From assembly GCA_037200045.1 (NCBI GenBank), contig JBBCHM010000001.1:1922001-1986000 (forward strand): DNA of 64,000 bases, read 5' to 3'. The notes below the pieces were generated by a model, which searched no databases, was not told the origin of the DNA, and was given only the letters and a program-made list of their open reading frames with translations. Positions 53,052 to 62,614 of the stretch are shown here, in pieces (the stretch's first letter is position 1; each line of letters opens with the position of its first letter). This DNA is from Rhizomicrobium sp. (GTDB lineage Bacteria > Pseudomonadota > Alphaproteobacteria > Micropepsales > Micropepsaceae). A program made the position numbers and the translations under genes.

Positions 53052-54323
53052 ATGCGCTCTTTGCTCGTCGTCCGCCGCGGGCCGTTCGGCCGGCCTTACG
53101 CCTTCGTCGTCGTCGCCATCGTCTTCCTGGCGCTGCTGGCGGCGGCCGGCCTGCGCGCCACGCCGGCCGTGCTGATGGTGCCTTGGGAACACGCCTTCGG
53201 CTGGTCGCGCGCCACCGTCTCTTTCGCGGCGGCGACCGGCATCTTCCTGTTCGGCCTGACCGGTCCCTTCGCGGCCGCCGCCATGCAGCGCTTCGGCGTG
53301 CGCCGCACCGTGCTGGCGGCGCTGGCGCTGATGAGCGCCTCGACGGCGGCGAGCCTTTGGATGACCGCCGCCTGGCAGCTCGAACTGCTCTGGGGCGTGC
53401 TCGGCGGCATCGGCAGCGGCGCCATCGCCAATGTCCTGTCGGCGACCATCGCCAACCGTTGGTTCGTGCGCCATCGCGGCCTGGTGACGGGCCTGCTCGC
53501 GGCCAGCACCTCGACCGGCACGCTGATCTTCTTCCCGGCGCTTTCGGCCATCCTGGAACAGGGCGGCTGGAAATCCGTGATCATGGTGGTGTCGCTGGGC
53601 CTGGCGGCGCTGATCCCGCTGGTCCTGTTCTTCCTGCCGGAAATGCCGGCCCATGTCGCCGAGCGGCCGTTCGGCGCCGATGCCGATCACCATCCGCCGC
53701 CGCCGCCCACCGCCAATCCCCTGCGCATCGCCTTCGCCGGCCTGGCCGAGGGCGCGCGCAGCCGCGACTTCTGGCTCCTGGCCGGCACCTTCTTCGTCTG
53801 CGGCTTCACCACCAACGGCCTGATCGGCACGCATATGATCGCGCTCTGCGCCGATCACGGCCTGGCCGAAGTGACGGCGGGCGGCCTGCTGGCGATGATG
53901 GGCCTGTTCGATCTCGTCGGCACCACCGCCTCGGGCTGGCTGACCGACCGCTTCGATCCGCGCAAGCTGCTCTTCGCCTATTACGGGCTGCGCGGGCTGT
54001 CGCTGATCTACCTGCCCTATGCCGATTTCACCTTCTACGGCCTGTCGCTGTTCGCGATGTTCTATGGCCTGGACTGGATCGCCACCGTGCCGCCGACCCT
54101 GGCGCTCGCCAACAAGGCCTTCGGCGACCAGCGGGCGCCGGTGATCTTCGGCTGGATCTCCGCCAGCCATCAGATCGGCGCCGCCACCGCGGCCTTCCTC
54201 GCCGGCATCTCGCGCACCGCGACCGGTTCCTATCTCGATGCGTTCGTCGTGGCCGGCCTGGTGGCGGTCGGCGCCGCCTTCGCCGCTTTGGCGATCCGCG
54301 GCCGGCGCCTCGTACCGGCCTGA
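53052..54323 (+). CDS. MFS transporter
   Basis: 423 residues from ATG 53052; a frame to 52965 adds an unlikely leader. Twelve hydrophobic segments can be counted. MFS signature elements: loop RFGVRRTVLAALAL near 78 and WLTDRFDPRKLLFAYY near 300. N-terminal PWEHAFGWSRATVSFAAATG resembles the oxalate/formate-type or UhpT-like fold members. The substrate is unknown. It stands alone between gpmI (divergent) and flgI. Confidence 0.9.
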   Translation: MRSLLVVRRGPFGRPYAFVVVAIVFLALLAAAGLRATPAVLMVPWEHAFGWSRATVSFAAATGIFLFGLTGPFAAAAMQRFGVRRTVLAALALMSASTAASLWMTAAWQLELLWGVLGGIGSGAIANVLSATIANRWFVRHRGLVTGLLAASTSTGTLIFFPALSAILEQGGWKSVIMVVSLGLAALIPLVLFFLPEMPAHVAERPFGADADHHPPPPPTANPLRIAFAGLAEGARSRDFWLLAGTFFVCGFTTNGLIGTHMIALCADHGLAEVTAGGLLAMMGLFDLVGTTASGWLTDRFDPRKLLFAYYGLRGLSLIYLPYADFTFYGLSLFAMFYGLDWIATVPPTLALANKAFGDQRAPVIFGWISASHQIGAATAAFLAGISRTATGSYLDAFVVAGLVAVGAAFAALAIRGRRLVPA

Positions 54324-54431
54324 ACGAACATACCGGCCGGACCTGCCGGGAAGAACTTGCCGGGGGAGCGGAAATCGTCCAGGGAGCGATATCTAACCTA
54401 TTGGAGAAACAGGAATAATTCCAGCAGAGGG

Positions 54432-54448
54432 GCGGCACGATCCTGGCA
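54432..54448 (+). promoter_or_regulatory. Sigma-54-like promoter of flgI
   Basis: CGGCACGATCCTGGCA: GG at 54434-54435 and GC at 54446-54447 with ten bases between, CGGCACG matching the -24 consensus at six of seven positions. The predicted start near 54459 leaves a 30-nt leader before flgI ATG 54489. Confidence 0.6.
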
Positions 54449-54488
54449 AGAAGGAAGCCGGATCAGTGTCAGAGAGCAGAACCAGCTC

Positions 54489-55616
54489 ATGCGCCGCGCA
54501 CTCTATATACGACTTGCCTGCCTCGTTTTGGGGGCGGCGCTGGCGGCCGCGCCCGCGCCGGTGATCGCCTTCAGCCGGGTCAAGGACCTGGTCGAGATCG
54601 AGGGCATCCGCGACAACATGCTGGTCGGCTATGGCCTGGTGGTCGGCCTCAACGGCTCGGGCGACAGCCTCAAGAACGCGCCGTTCACCCAGCAGAGCCT
54701 GCAGACCATGCTCGAACGCATGGGCGTCAACACCCGCGGCACCACGATGCAGACCAAGAACGTCGCCGCGGTGATGGTGACGGCGAACCTGCCGCCTTTC
54801 GCGGCCCAGGGCACGCGCATCGACGTGTCGGTCAGCGCGCTGGGCGACGCCAAGAGCCTGCAGGGCGGCACGCTTCTCGTCACCAGCCTGTTCGGCGCCG
54901 ACGGGCAGATCTACGGCCTCGGCCAAGGCCCGGTCGCGATCGGCGGCTTCACCGCCAGTGGCGACGCGGCCAGCGTCACCCGCGGCGTGCCGACGGCGGG
55001 GCGCATCTCCAACGGCGCCATCGTCGAGCGGGAGATTCCCTTCAACCTCGGCGCCCAGCGCTCGCTGCGCCTGTCGCTGCGCAATCCCGACCTGACGACC
55101 GCCACGCGCATCGCCAGCGCCGTCAACGCCTACATGGGCGGCGGCATCGCGGAGGCGACCGATCCCTCGACCGTGCGCCTGACCGTGCCGGAGGGCTATC
55201 CGCACGGCGTGATGGGCGTCCTGACCGACCTCGAACAGGTCAAGGTCGATCCCGACGAGACCGCGCGCGTGGTGATCGACGAGCAGTCCGGCGTGATCGT
55301 GATGGGCGCGGATGTGCGCATCTCCACCGTCGCCATCGCGCAGGGCAACCTCACCATCCGCGTCACCGAGACGCCGCAGGTGAGCCAGCCCGAGCCGTTC
55401 AGCCAGGGCGGCACCACCACGACCGTGCCGCGCACCCAGATCAACATCGACGACAGCAAGGGCAACCGCATGGCCGTGCTGCACGAGGGCGTCTCGCTGC
55501 AGAGCCTGGTCGACGGGCTGAATGCCTTGGGCGTCGGCCCGCGCGACATCATCTCCATCCTGCAGGCGATCAAGGCGGCCGGCGCGCTCCAGGCCGACAT
55601 CCAGGTGATCGGATGA
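54489..55616 (+). CDS. flgI: Flagellar P-ring protein
   Basis: The periplasmic ring around the rod. 375 residues from ATG 54489 (the longer frame from 54357 is upstream noise). Signal peptide MRRALYIRLACLVLGAALAA ending near APVIA. FlgI core: RVKDLVEIEGIRDNMLVGYG near 30, VVGLNGSGDSLKNAPFTQQS, and LVTSLFGADGQIYGLGQGPV. Its stop overlaps the flgJ-type gene ATG by 4 bp. Confidence 0.97.
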   Translation: MRRALYIRLACLVLGAALAAAPAPVIAFSRVKDLVEIEGIRDNMLVGYGLVVGLNGSGDSLKNAPFTQQSLQTMLERMGVNTRGTTMQTKNVAAVMVTANLPPFAAQGTRIDVSVSALGDAKSLQGGTLLVTSLFGADGQIYGLGQGPVAIGGFTASGDAASVTRGVPTAGRISNGAIVEREIPFNLGAQRSLRLSLRNPDLTTATRIASAVNAYMGGGIAEATDPSTVRLTVPEGYPHGVMGVLTDLEQVKVDPDETARVVIDEQSGVIVMGADVRISTVAIAQGNLTIRVTETPQVSQPEPFSQGGTTTTVPRTQINIDDSKGNRMAVLHEGVSLQSLVDGLNALGVGPRDIISILQAIKAAGALQADIQVIG

Positions 55617-55927
55617 GCGGCGACATCGACACCAGCGCCGCGCTGACATCGCTGCAACCGGGCATCCCCACCGCGCCGCGCGCCGCCGATCCGGCATCGG
55701 CCAAGAAGGCGGCCGAGCAGTTCGAAAGCGTCTTCATCACCCAATTCGTCGGCGAGATGTTCAACGGCATCTCCACCGACGGCCCGTTCGGCGGCGGCCA
55801 GGGCGAGCAGATGTTCCGCTCGCTACTGATGGACGAGTACGGCAAGCAGATGGCGGCGCAGGGCGGCTTCGGCCTCTCCGACGCGATCCAGCGCGAATTG
55901 CTCAAGACCCAGGAGACCTCGCATTGA
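55613..55927 (+). CDS. flgJ: Rod-binding protein, FlgJ N-terminal type
   Basis: 104 residues, the rod-binding domain alone, without the muramidase of gammaproteobacterial FlgJ. Core: AAEQFESVFITQFVGEMFNG near 34 and QMFRSLLMDEYGKQMAAQGG. Overlaps both flgI (ATGA) and the next gene (TTGA). It would cap or bind the growing rod. Confidence 0.93.
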   Translation: MSGDIDTSAALTSLQPGIPTAPRAADPASAKKAAEQFESVFITQFVGEMFNGISTDGPFGGGQGEQMFRSLLMDEYGKQMAAQGGFGLSDAIQRELLKTQETSH

Positions 55928-56346
55928 ACCCGGACAGCGAAAAGATCGAGCGGCTGGTCAAGCTCGCCGAACGCCTGATCGAGGCGATCGAGGGCGATAT
56001 CGCGGCGCTGAAGGACGGCAAGCCGCAGGCGATGCGCACCACCGATCCGGAAATCCAGCGCCTGTCGGCGCTCTATAGCCGCGAGGCGCACGGCTTTTCG
56101 CCGAACACGGTCAAGGCTGCGTCCGCGTCCTTGCGCGGCCGCTTCACCGAAGTGACGGCGAAATTCCGCGAGACTCTGCAGCTCCATGCGCGGATGCTGA
56201 CGCGTGTGCGCAATGCCAGCGAAGGCATGATCAAGGCGATCGCCGCCGAGGTCGACCGCTGCGCCGCGCCGGCCCGCACCTACAACCCGCAGCGCCAGGC
56301 CTATGGCAAGCCGGCGCAGGCGATGGTGTACAACAACGTCGTTTGA
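55924..56346 (+). CDS. FlgN-like flagellar protein
   Basis: 140 residues from TTG 55924, which overlaps the flgJ stop. Almost entirely helical (KIERLVKLAERLIEAIEGDI near residue 6; ETLQLHARMLTRVRN near 100), ending PQRQAYGKPAQAMVYNNVV. Resembles the FlgN family of alphaproteobacteria that follows flgI-flgJ. An export chaperone role for hook-associated proteins is likely; the motif support is weak. Confidence 0.6.
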   Translation: MNPDSEKIERLVKLAERLIEAIEGDIAALKDGKPQAMRTTDPEIQRLSALYSREAHGFSPNTVKAASASLRGRFTEVTAKFRETLQLHARMLTRVRNASEGMIKAIAAEVDRCAAPARTYNPQRQAYGKPAQAMVYNNVV

Positions 56347-56352
56347 AAATTC

Positions 56353-59214
56353 TCAGGCCGTCAGCCCGAGCAGCGACGAGGAACTCGTCGAACTCGACGC
56401 GCCGCCAGTCAGCATGTTCAGCGCGAGCGTATAGCTCGACATCTGCGCCGTCAGGTAAGCCGGCGCGGTGCCCGTGGTGTTGCCCGGCGTCGCGGCCGGC
56501 GCCGGCGGCGCGTTCGTCGTCTGATAGGCGCTCTGGATCTTCGACAGCACGCCGAGAAGCGCCGAGCGCGCCAGATCGGCGCCGGTCTTGGTCGATAGGT
56601 CGAAGCTGGTGCCGAGGCCGAGGCCGAAGGACTGGTTCGCGGACGTCGAATTCGTCGTCGCGGGGTCGCTCGATGCGCCCTTCGCGGCCGGCGCCGTCAG
56701 CGTTCCCGGCGCGATGCCGAGGCGCGCCAGCGCGTCGGACTGCGCCGGTCCGGAGACCAGCGAGATCGTCTGGCCGGGATTGGCCACGATTTTCAGCCCT
56801 TCCGCGCCGCCGGTATAGTTGACCGAAGCGCTGCCATGGGTCTGGAGCTGGATGTTGATCTTGGTGGCCAGCGACTGGAGCGTCTCGCCCTTGTCGATGG
56901 TCACGGTGGCGGTGCGCGCCCCGACGCCCCGGATCTGGATCTTGAAGGTATCGCCGGCGCGCAGCGTCGTCTGCGCCGTCAGATCGACCGACTGGTTCGG
57001 ATTGACCGTGCCGCGCGGCAGGCCGAGCGCGTCCAGCACGCTCGATCCGTTCGGGTCGACCGCGAGGCTGGCGCCGGACGAGACGCCGTCGATGCCGGCA
57101 TATTGCTTGGTCCAGTTGATCGCGCCCGTCGACGACAGCGCGGTGGCGAAGCTGTTGCTGACATTGGCGATGTTGCGCGTCTGGCCGGCGAAGGTGCCGG
57201 TGGTCGAGCCGGTCAGATAGATCGTGCCGTCGCCGCCGACCGTCACAGCGCCGCCCTTGTCCTGCGCCGCCGTGCCGACATAGGAGACGAAGTTCGGTGC
57301 CGCGGTCGTGCCCTGATCGGTCAGGGCGAACACGAAGGCATCGCTGCCGCCCGAGGATGGGGTGGCGACCGTCGCGGCACCGCCCGCGGTCAGGTTTGGG
57401 TTCTGTGTCGTGCCCGAGACATAGACCTGGCCGCCGGAGACGGTGAGGCCGCCGATGGCGCCGCCATTTTGCAGATCGCCGAGATCCTGCGTCCAGGTCG
57501 GCGGCGTGGTGATGTCGCCGCCGGCATACTTCGCCACCACGGCGTGGCCGTTCTGCACGCTGGCGACATACAGGCTGCCGTCGCTGCCGGTCGCCGTCGC
57601 GGCGACTGAATCCGCGGCGGACGTGCCGAACTGGTTTTCGGAAATCAAATTGCCCTTGGAATCGAATTTCGCCAGATAGGCGTCGCCGCCGCCCGACGCG
57701 GTCTGCCCGTTGCCGATCACGCCGCCGGGCATCGAGACTGCCTTGCCGTCGACATTGGCGGTATAGCCGCCGACCGCGCCGCCGATATAGACATTGCCGC
57801 TGGCGTCGACGCTGACGGCGTTCGACTGATTGTTGATCAGGGTCTGGATCTGCTTGACCCAGGTCTGGTTGCCGTTGGCGTCGTATTTGGCGACGAAGCT
57901 GTCATTGTTGCCGTCGGCAATCGCGGTCGTCGTCAGATCGGCCGTGGTCGTGCCGGTGATGACGACGCCGCCCTGCGGATTGAGCGCCAGGCCGCCGGCC
58001 GTCGCCGTTCCGGCGCTTCCCAGCATGCGCGTCCACAGCACATTGCCGGCGGAATCGTATTTGGTGAGATAGGCGTCCTGCTGGCCCTGATTGACCTGGT
58101 TGCCGAAATCGCCGGTGGCGTTGCCGAGCACATAGACGTTGCCGCTCGAATCCACGACGGTGGACGATGCGGTCGTCGTGCCGGTGGTCGGCGCGGCGGT
58201 GACGCTGACCGTGTTGGTCGGCGTGGCGGTATCGAGATCGGAAAGCTTGATCAGGCGGCCCTGCTGATCGGCGGCCTGGGACGAGGTGGTCGTGGTTCCG
58301 GCCGTCGTCGTGCTGGTGGTCGTCGCGGTTGCCTGGCCGGACGAGCCGGCGAGATAGAGCGACGGCGTCGCCGCGGCCGAGGACAGGCTCACGGTCTCCG
58401 TGCCGCCGGGCGAGACCTGAAGCCCGTAGGTCGCCTTGGTGGGATCGAGCACCGATCCGGATGTCAGCACCTTCTGGAAGCGCGTCGAGAAGCCGCCGGC
58501 GGAAAGCTGCTGGTTCACATAGGAGACGACATTGTCGAGCGTCAGCGGGCCCTGGATCTGCGACAGGTCGATCGCGACATTGGTCGTCGTGCTGCCCTTC
58601 TTGACCGCGATGGTGAAGCTGTCGGACGGCGACAGGCCCGGCAGGGCGCTCCCGAGATTGGCGTTGCTCACCAGCGTCTTGGTCTGATAGTCGAACGAAC
58701 CGAACGGCACGACCACGGTGGACGTGACGCTGGACGACGGCGCCGCCGCCTGCAGCGTGAAATTGTTGAACGTCGTGTTCGAAATGTAGTTCTCGACCTG
58801 CGTGAGACCCGCCTGGAAGCGCGTGTTCAGGCCGGCGAGCTGGCCGGACGTCATGCCGTCGCGCTGACCCATCTTGGCGATATAGGCGAGCGTGTTGACC
58901 GCGCTGTAGAGCGAGAAGAGCTTCTGGTTGTCCTGCTCGGTCTTCTGGTCGGCCGTGGTCGTGGCCGCCAAGGGCACGTTGCTGGTGTCGAGGAAATTGG
59001 TCGTCGATAGGACCTTCGCGTCTTCCACGCTCTGGTCAGGCTGGGTCGCTTCCCAGGGCGGAGAATCGTTGGCCGTCGCGCTGTTGCTTGCGGTTGCCGT
59101 CGACGATGTCGCCGCGGATGCGCCAGCCGATTGCGCCGTGAGAGTCGACACGGAGCTCGTCAGCTTCGCCTGATAGAAGCTGAGCAGCACATTGGGATCG
59201 AGACCGACCGACAC
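56353..59214 (-). CDS. Flagellar-like protein with SBBP propeller insert
   Basis: A 953-residue protein rich in T/S/A/G and poor in cysteine. It begins MSVGLDPNVLLSFYQAKLTS, with no signal peptide. Residues 90-170 and the C-terminal 90 are helical (LFSLYSAVNTLAYIAKMGQR; LARSALLGVLSKIQSAYQTT). Residues 340-700 contain repeated SBBP-type beta-propeller units (SSGNVYVLGNATGDFGNQVN; DAYLTKYDSAGNVLWTRMLG; DAYLAKFDSKGNLISENQFG). Around 755-800 lies a Flagellin_IN-like segment (TFKIQIRGVGARTATVTIDK; LATKINIQLQ). So a flagellar hook-associated or filament-like protein is suggested, secreted by the flagellar route. It is convergent with the flgN-like gene. Confidence 0.6.
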   Translation of the reverse strand: MSVGLDPNVLLSFYQAKLTSSVSTLTAQSAGASAATSSTATASNSATANDSPPWEATQPDQSVEDAKVLSTTNFLDTSNVPLAATTTADQKTEQDNQKLFSLYSAVNTLAYIAKMGQRDGMTSGQLAGLNTRFQAGLTQVENYISNTTFNNFTLQAAAPSSSVTSTVVVPFGSFDYQTKTLVSNANLGSALPGLSPSDSFTIAVKKGSTTTNVAIDLSQIQGPLTLDNVVSYVNQQLSAGGFSTRFQKVLTSGSVLDPTKATYGLQVSPGGTETVSLSSAAATPSLYLAGSSGQATATTTSTTTAGTTTTSSQAADQQGRLIKLSDLDTATPTNTVSVTAAPTTGTTTASSTVVDSSGNVYVLGNATGDFGNQVNQGQQDAYLTKYDSAGNVLWTRMLGSAGTATAGGLALNPQGGVVITGTTTADLTTTAIADGNNDSFVAKYDANGNQTWVKQIQTLINNQSNAVSVDASGNVYIGGAVGGYTANVDGKAVSMPGGVIGNGQTASGGGDAYLAKFDSKGNLISENQFGTSAADSVAATATGSDGSLYVASVQNGHAVVAKYAGGDITTPPTWTQDLGDLQNGGAIGGLTVSGGQVYVSGTTQNPNLTAGGAATVATPSSGGSDAFVFALTDQGTTAAPNFVSYVGTAAQDKGGAVTVGGDGTIYLTGSTTGTFAGQTRNIANVSNSFATALSSTGAINWTKQYAGIDGVSSGASLAVDPNGSSVLDALGLPRGTVNPNQSVDLTAQTTLRAGDTFKIQIRGVGARTATVTIDKGETLQSLATKINIQLQTHGSASVNYTGGAEGLKIVANPGQTISLVSGPAQSDALARLGIAPGTLTAPAAKGASSDPATTNSTSANQSFGLGLGTSFDLSTKTGADLARSALLGVLSKIQSAYQTTNAPPAPAATPGNTTGTAPAYLTAQMSSYTLALNMLTGGASSSTSSSSLLGLTA

Positions 59215-59328
59215 ACGAGAAGCCTTTGCGGACCAACGCGGAATTCTCCCGCGTCGCGGTTAAGACGACGCTAAGTCGACACGATCGTGCTTAATCGAGC
59301 CTTAACGGCCGTCGGCGACAATCTTGCC

Positions 59329-60849
59329 ATGTCAGCGCCCCTCTCGACCGATTCCTACGAACACGGCCTTCGCCTGTCCGGCCAAGGCCGTCACGCGGAG
59401 GCCATCGACCATTACGAGCGGGCGCTTGCCGCCAGGCCGGACGATTCGCGCGTGCTGTTCGCGCTCGGCAATACGGCGCGGGCGCTGGGCATGGCGAAGC
59501 CCGCCGAGGAATTCTATCGTCGCGTGCTGGCGCGGGAGCCGGCGCGGCTCGAAGCGCTCGTCAGCCTGGCGAATTTGCTGCGGGCGCAGGGACAATTGGC
59601 CGCCGCCGAAGCGCTGCTCGCGCCGGCGCTGGCGCGGACGCCCGATGCACCGGAGCTATGGCTGACGCTGGGCTCGACCTATCGCGAAATGGGCGATTTC
59701 GCGCGGGCGGCGGAACATTATCGCGAAGCCCTGGCGCTCAAGCCGGACTATGCGCCGGCGCTCGTCAACCTGGCCGATCTCTTGACCGACGACGGCGATG
59801 TCGACGCGGCCCTGGCGCTGTACGGGCGGGCGATCGCGCGCGAGCCGGACAATGCGCAGGCGCGGCTCAATCGCGCGGTGCTGCATCTTCTCAAAGGCAA
59901 TCTGAAGGAAGGCTGGCGCGACTACGCCGCGCGGCTGAAAGTGCCCGGCAAGGCGCCGGTGCCGGAGCACAAGCTGACGCGCTGGACTGGCGGCAGCCTG
60001 AAGCGGACGCGGCTTCTGGTCACCGCCGAGCAGGGCATCGGCGACCAGATCATGTTCGCCAGCATGATCCCCGATCTCGCAACGCGCGCGGCGCGCGATG
60101 GCGGGTCGATCCTGCTCGAATGCGAGCCGCGGCTGGTCGATCTGTTCGCGCGATCCTTTCCCGGCGTGATGGTGCATGGCTGGGACCTGGAAACGCGCGG
60201 CGGGATCACGCGGTCGCGCTATGGCTGGCTTAAGCAGGCCGGGGGCGCGAACGCTTTCATCGAGATGGGCAGCATCGCCAAGGTGCTGCGCGGCAGCGTG
60301 GACGATTTTCCGGACGACAACGCCTTCCTCAGACCCGATCCGCTGACGATGGCGCAGTTCGGCGGCATTCTCGCGGGCACAGGTCCGGGGCCCCATATCG
60401 GCGTGTGCTGGCGCAGCGGCAGCGTCGCCGGCCACCGCGCGCTGCAATACGCGCCGCGCGAGGCCTGGGCCGCGTTCGTCGCGAAGCTGCCAGGAACGGT
60501 CGTCAGCGTGCAATACGACGCGCGGGACGAAGAGATCGATGCGCTGGCCGCGATGAGCGGAAGGCCGATTGTCGTGCTGCGCGGCCTGGATCAGAAGATC
60601 GAGCTGGATCGAACCTCGGCGTTGCTGGCGTCGCTCGACGCCGTCGTATCGGCGCCGACCGCGGTGTCCTGGCTGGCGGCAGGGACCGGTGTCGACACCT
60701 ACAAGATCCTCTACGACACGAGCTGGACCGCGCTTGGCCAGCCGCATGAACCCTTCGCGCCGTCCTGCGCGCTGATGATGCCGGGATCGCGTGGCGACTG
60801 GGCCAGCGCGTTCGGACGGACGCTGGAGCGGCTCAACGCGACGCTGTAG
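59329..60849 (+). CDS. TPR glycosyltransferase-like protein
   Basis: 506 residues from ATG 59329. Residues 10-205 hold five or six TPR units (HAEAIDHYERALAARPDDSR; DFARAAEHYREALALKPDYA). The C-terminal part resembles a GT9/GT41-like sugar-transferase fold (TAEQGIGDQIMFASMIPD near 231; GVCWRSGSVAGHR near 367; LLASLDAVVSAPTAVSWLAA near 442). Such proteins near pseudaminic acid genes are candidates for flagellin glycosylation. It converges on the next operon, overlapping by 17 bp. Confidence 0.75.
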   Translation: MSAPLSTDSYEHGLRLSGQGRHAEAIDHYERALAARPDDSRVLFALGNTARALGMAKPAEEFYRRVLAREPARLEALVSLANLLRAQGQLAAAEALLAPALARTPDAPELWLTLGSTYREMGDFARAAEHYREALALKPDYAPALVNLADLLTDDGDVDAALALYGRAIAREPDNAQARLNRAVLHLLKGNLKEGWRDYAARLKVPGKAPVPEHKLTRWTGGSLKRTRLLVTAEQGIGDQIMFASMIPDLATRAARDGGSILLECEPRLVDLFARSFPGVMVHGWDLETRGGITRSRYGWLKQAGGANAFIEMGSIAKVLRGSVDDFPDDNAFLRPDPLTMAQFGGILAGTGPGPHIGVCWRSGSVAGHRALQYAPREAWAAFVAKLPGTVVSVQYDARDEEIDALAAMSGRPIVVLRGLDQKIELDRTSALLASLDAVVSAPTAVSWLAAGTGVDTYKILYDTSWTALGQPHEPFAPSCALMMPGSRGDWASAFGRTLERLNATL

Positions 60850-62614
60850 CCGCGCGCTCGACGCGGCGGGCTTCGAGCGCCCGTGCCAGGTCGGTCGCGA
60901 TGCGTGCCGCGCCATGGCCGTCGATGGTCATCAGCCCGGCCGCCCGCATCTCGCGCAGCTTGCCAGCATCGCCGAGCGTTTTCGAGACATGCCGTGCGAT
61001 GGCGTCATCGCCGGTATCTGCGGCGACGCCGAGCGAAATGCCCATACCTGCCGCCTCGAAGGCGGACGCCGATGCGGCGTGATCTTCGGTCAGGCAGAGA
61101 TAGAGCGCCGGCACGCCCGCGGCGGCGAGTTCATAGGCCGTCACGCCGAAGGCCGCGAGCGCGAGATCGGCCCCGGCGAATTCGGTCGCCAGATCGTCGG
61201 CGCCCTCGATCGTCTCGAAATTGCGGTTGAGCGTCACGATCTGGCGCGCGACCGCCCTGCGATCCGCCATTCCGGGACCGATGACGAAGCGGGCGCGGAA
61301 GGCGGGATCCAGCTTGGCGAGCGCGCGGGCGCTGCGCAGCGTCAGGCCGAACGGATCGCTGCCGCCCATGGTGACGAGGAGTACGGGGCGACCGGAGACT
61401 TTGCGCGGCGGCATCGCCGTCTGGCTCGAGCCCAGCAACGACCATTCCCAGCCGATGCGGGGGCTGCAGTGCGAGCCGGTCCAATCCAGTGCCAGAGCCT
61501 GCGGCACGGGCGGATAATAGGCCAGATCGCAGGCAAGACGGCGATCCGAACCGTCATCGACCAGGGCCGTCAGCGCGAGGCGTTGAGACAGTGCCGCGAG
61601 TTCGGCGCGATCGGGGCCTTCCCGGCAATCGAGCAGCAGGAGGTCGGGCGCGTGCTTGTCCACCAGAGAGTCGAGTGTGTCTGCGATCGTCACGCCGAAA
61701 CCGGCGCGGCGGATCGGCTCGCAGGCATCGTCCGTGCCATTCAGGGCGAACACCGCGCCGATGCCCTCGCGGTCGCGCAGGGCGCGCGCCAGCGCCACCA
61801 TGCGTTTGACATGGCCGTAGCCGAATTTGCCGCCGCCGTCGCAGCGGATGAGCGCAAGGCCGCCCTGCGCCGCGATCCGCTTCTGCTGGACATGCGCGTT
61901 GATGCGGCGAAGCGAAGGCTCGCGTTCGAGCAGCAGCAGGATGTCGGCCAGCGAGGCTTCGCCGGCCTTGGCCGCCATGCGGGCATGCACCGCTTCGATG
62001 AAAGCCAGATCGTCGGGCGTATCGACGGTGAGTCGCCCGCCCTCGCGCGCCAGCTCCGGATAGGCGGATGCGCGCGCGATGGGCACAAAGTCGGGATGCA
62101 GCTTGAAATAGCCGGTGACGTGCTCGCGCGCGACGGCGTCGTCCTGTGCGTCCATCATCAGCTTGTCCAGGCCGCGACGGGTGAAGGGATCGACGCCCTC
62201 ATGCGCGGTCCGCGCGCCGTCCCGCATCAGGACGTAATCGCCGCCCTGCGCGATCATCGCGGTCAGGAGATGGTCGATGAAGCCAGCATCGATGAAGGGT
62301 GCGTCGGAGGAGACCCGCACGATGACGTCCGCGTCGGTCGCTTCGGCGGCAAGCGCGAAGCGCGCCAGGACCTCGTCTTCCGGGCCGCGGATCACGGCGA
62401 CACCGTTCTCCTTGCCGAATTCGACGATGGCGTCGTCCGCGGCGTTTGTCGTCGTGGCGACGGCGATGTCTTCGATGAGGTGGGATTTCTTCAGGCGGTG
62501 GACGATGTGCCAGAGCAGCGGCCGCCCGGCGATGGGCCGCAGCACCTTGCCGGGGAGGCGCGTCGAACCCATGCGGGCCTGGATGATGGCGACGATCCGC
62601 AGGTGCTCGCTCAC
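60833..62614 (-). CDS. SpsF-like nucleotidyltransferase fused to PseG-like
   Basis: 593 residues from GTG 62614, which overlaps the preceding stop; the open frame beyond is a shadow. Residues 1-245 are a cytidylyltransferase-type (SpsF) domain: RIVAIIQARMGSTRLPGKVL near 6, VRVSSDAPFIDAGFIDHLL near 100. Residues 250-593 match PseG, the UDP-sugar hydrolase of pseudaminic acid synthesis: RCDGGGKFGYGHVKRMVALA near 258, LLVTMGGSDPFGLT near 418, AFGVTAYELAAAGVPALYLC near 490. Two steps, CMP-activation and UDP removal, in one chain. Confidence 0.85.
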   Translation of the reverse strand: MSEHLRIVAIIQARMGSTRLPGKVLRPIAGRPLLWHIVHRLKKSHLIEDIAVATTTNAADDAIVEFGKENGVAVIRGPEDEVLARFALAAEATDADVIVRVSSDAPFIDAGFIDHLLTAMIAQGGDYVLMRDGARTAHEGVDPFTRRGLDKLMMDAQDDAVAREHVTGYFKLHPDFVPIARASAYPELAREGGRLTVDTPDDLAFIEAVHARMAAKAGEASLADILLLLEREPSLRRINAHVQQKRIAAQGGLALIRCDGGGKFGYGHVKRMVALARALRDREGIGAVFALNGTDDACEPIRRAGFGVTIADTLDSLVDKHAPDLLLLDCREGPDRAELAALSQRLALTALVDDGSDRRLACDLAYYPPVPQALALDWTGSHCSPRIGWEWSLLGSSQTAMPPRKVSGRPVLLVTMGGSDPFGLTLRSARALAKLDPAFRARFVIGPGMADRRAVARQIVTLNRNFETIEGADDLATEFAGADLALAAFGVTAYELAAAGVPALYLCLTEDHAASASAFEAAGMGISLGVAADTGDDAIARHVSKTLGDAGKLREMRAAGLMTIDGHGAARIATDLARALEARRVERAATASR

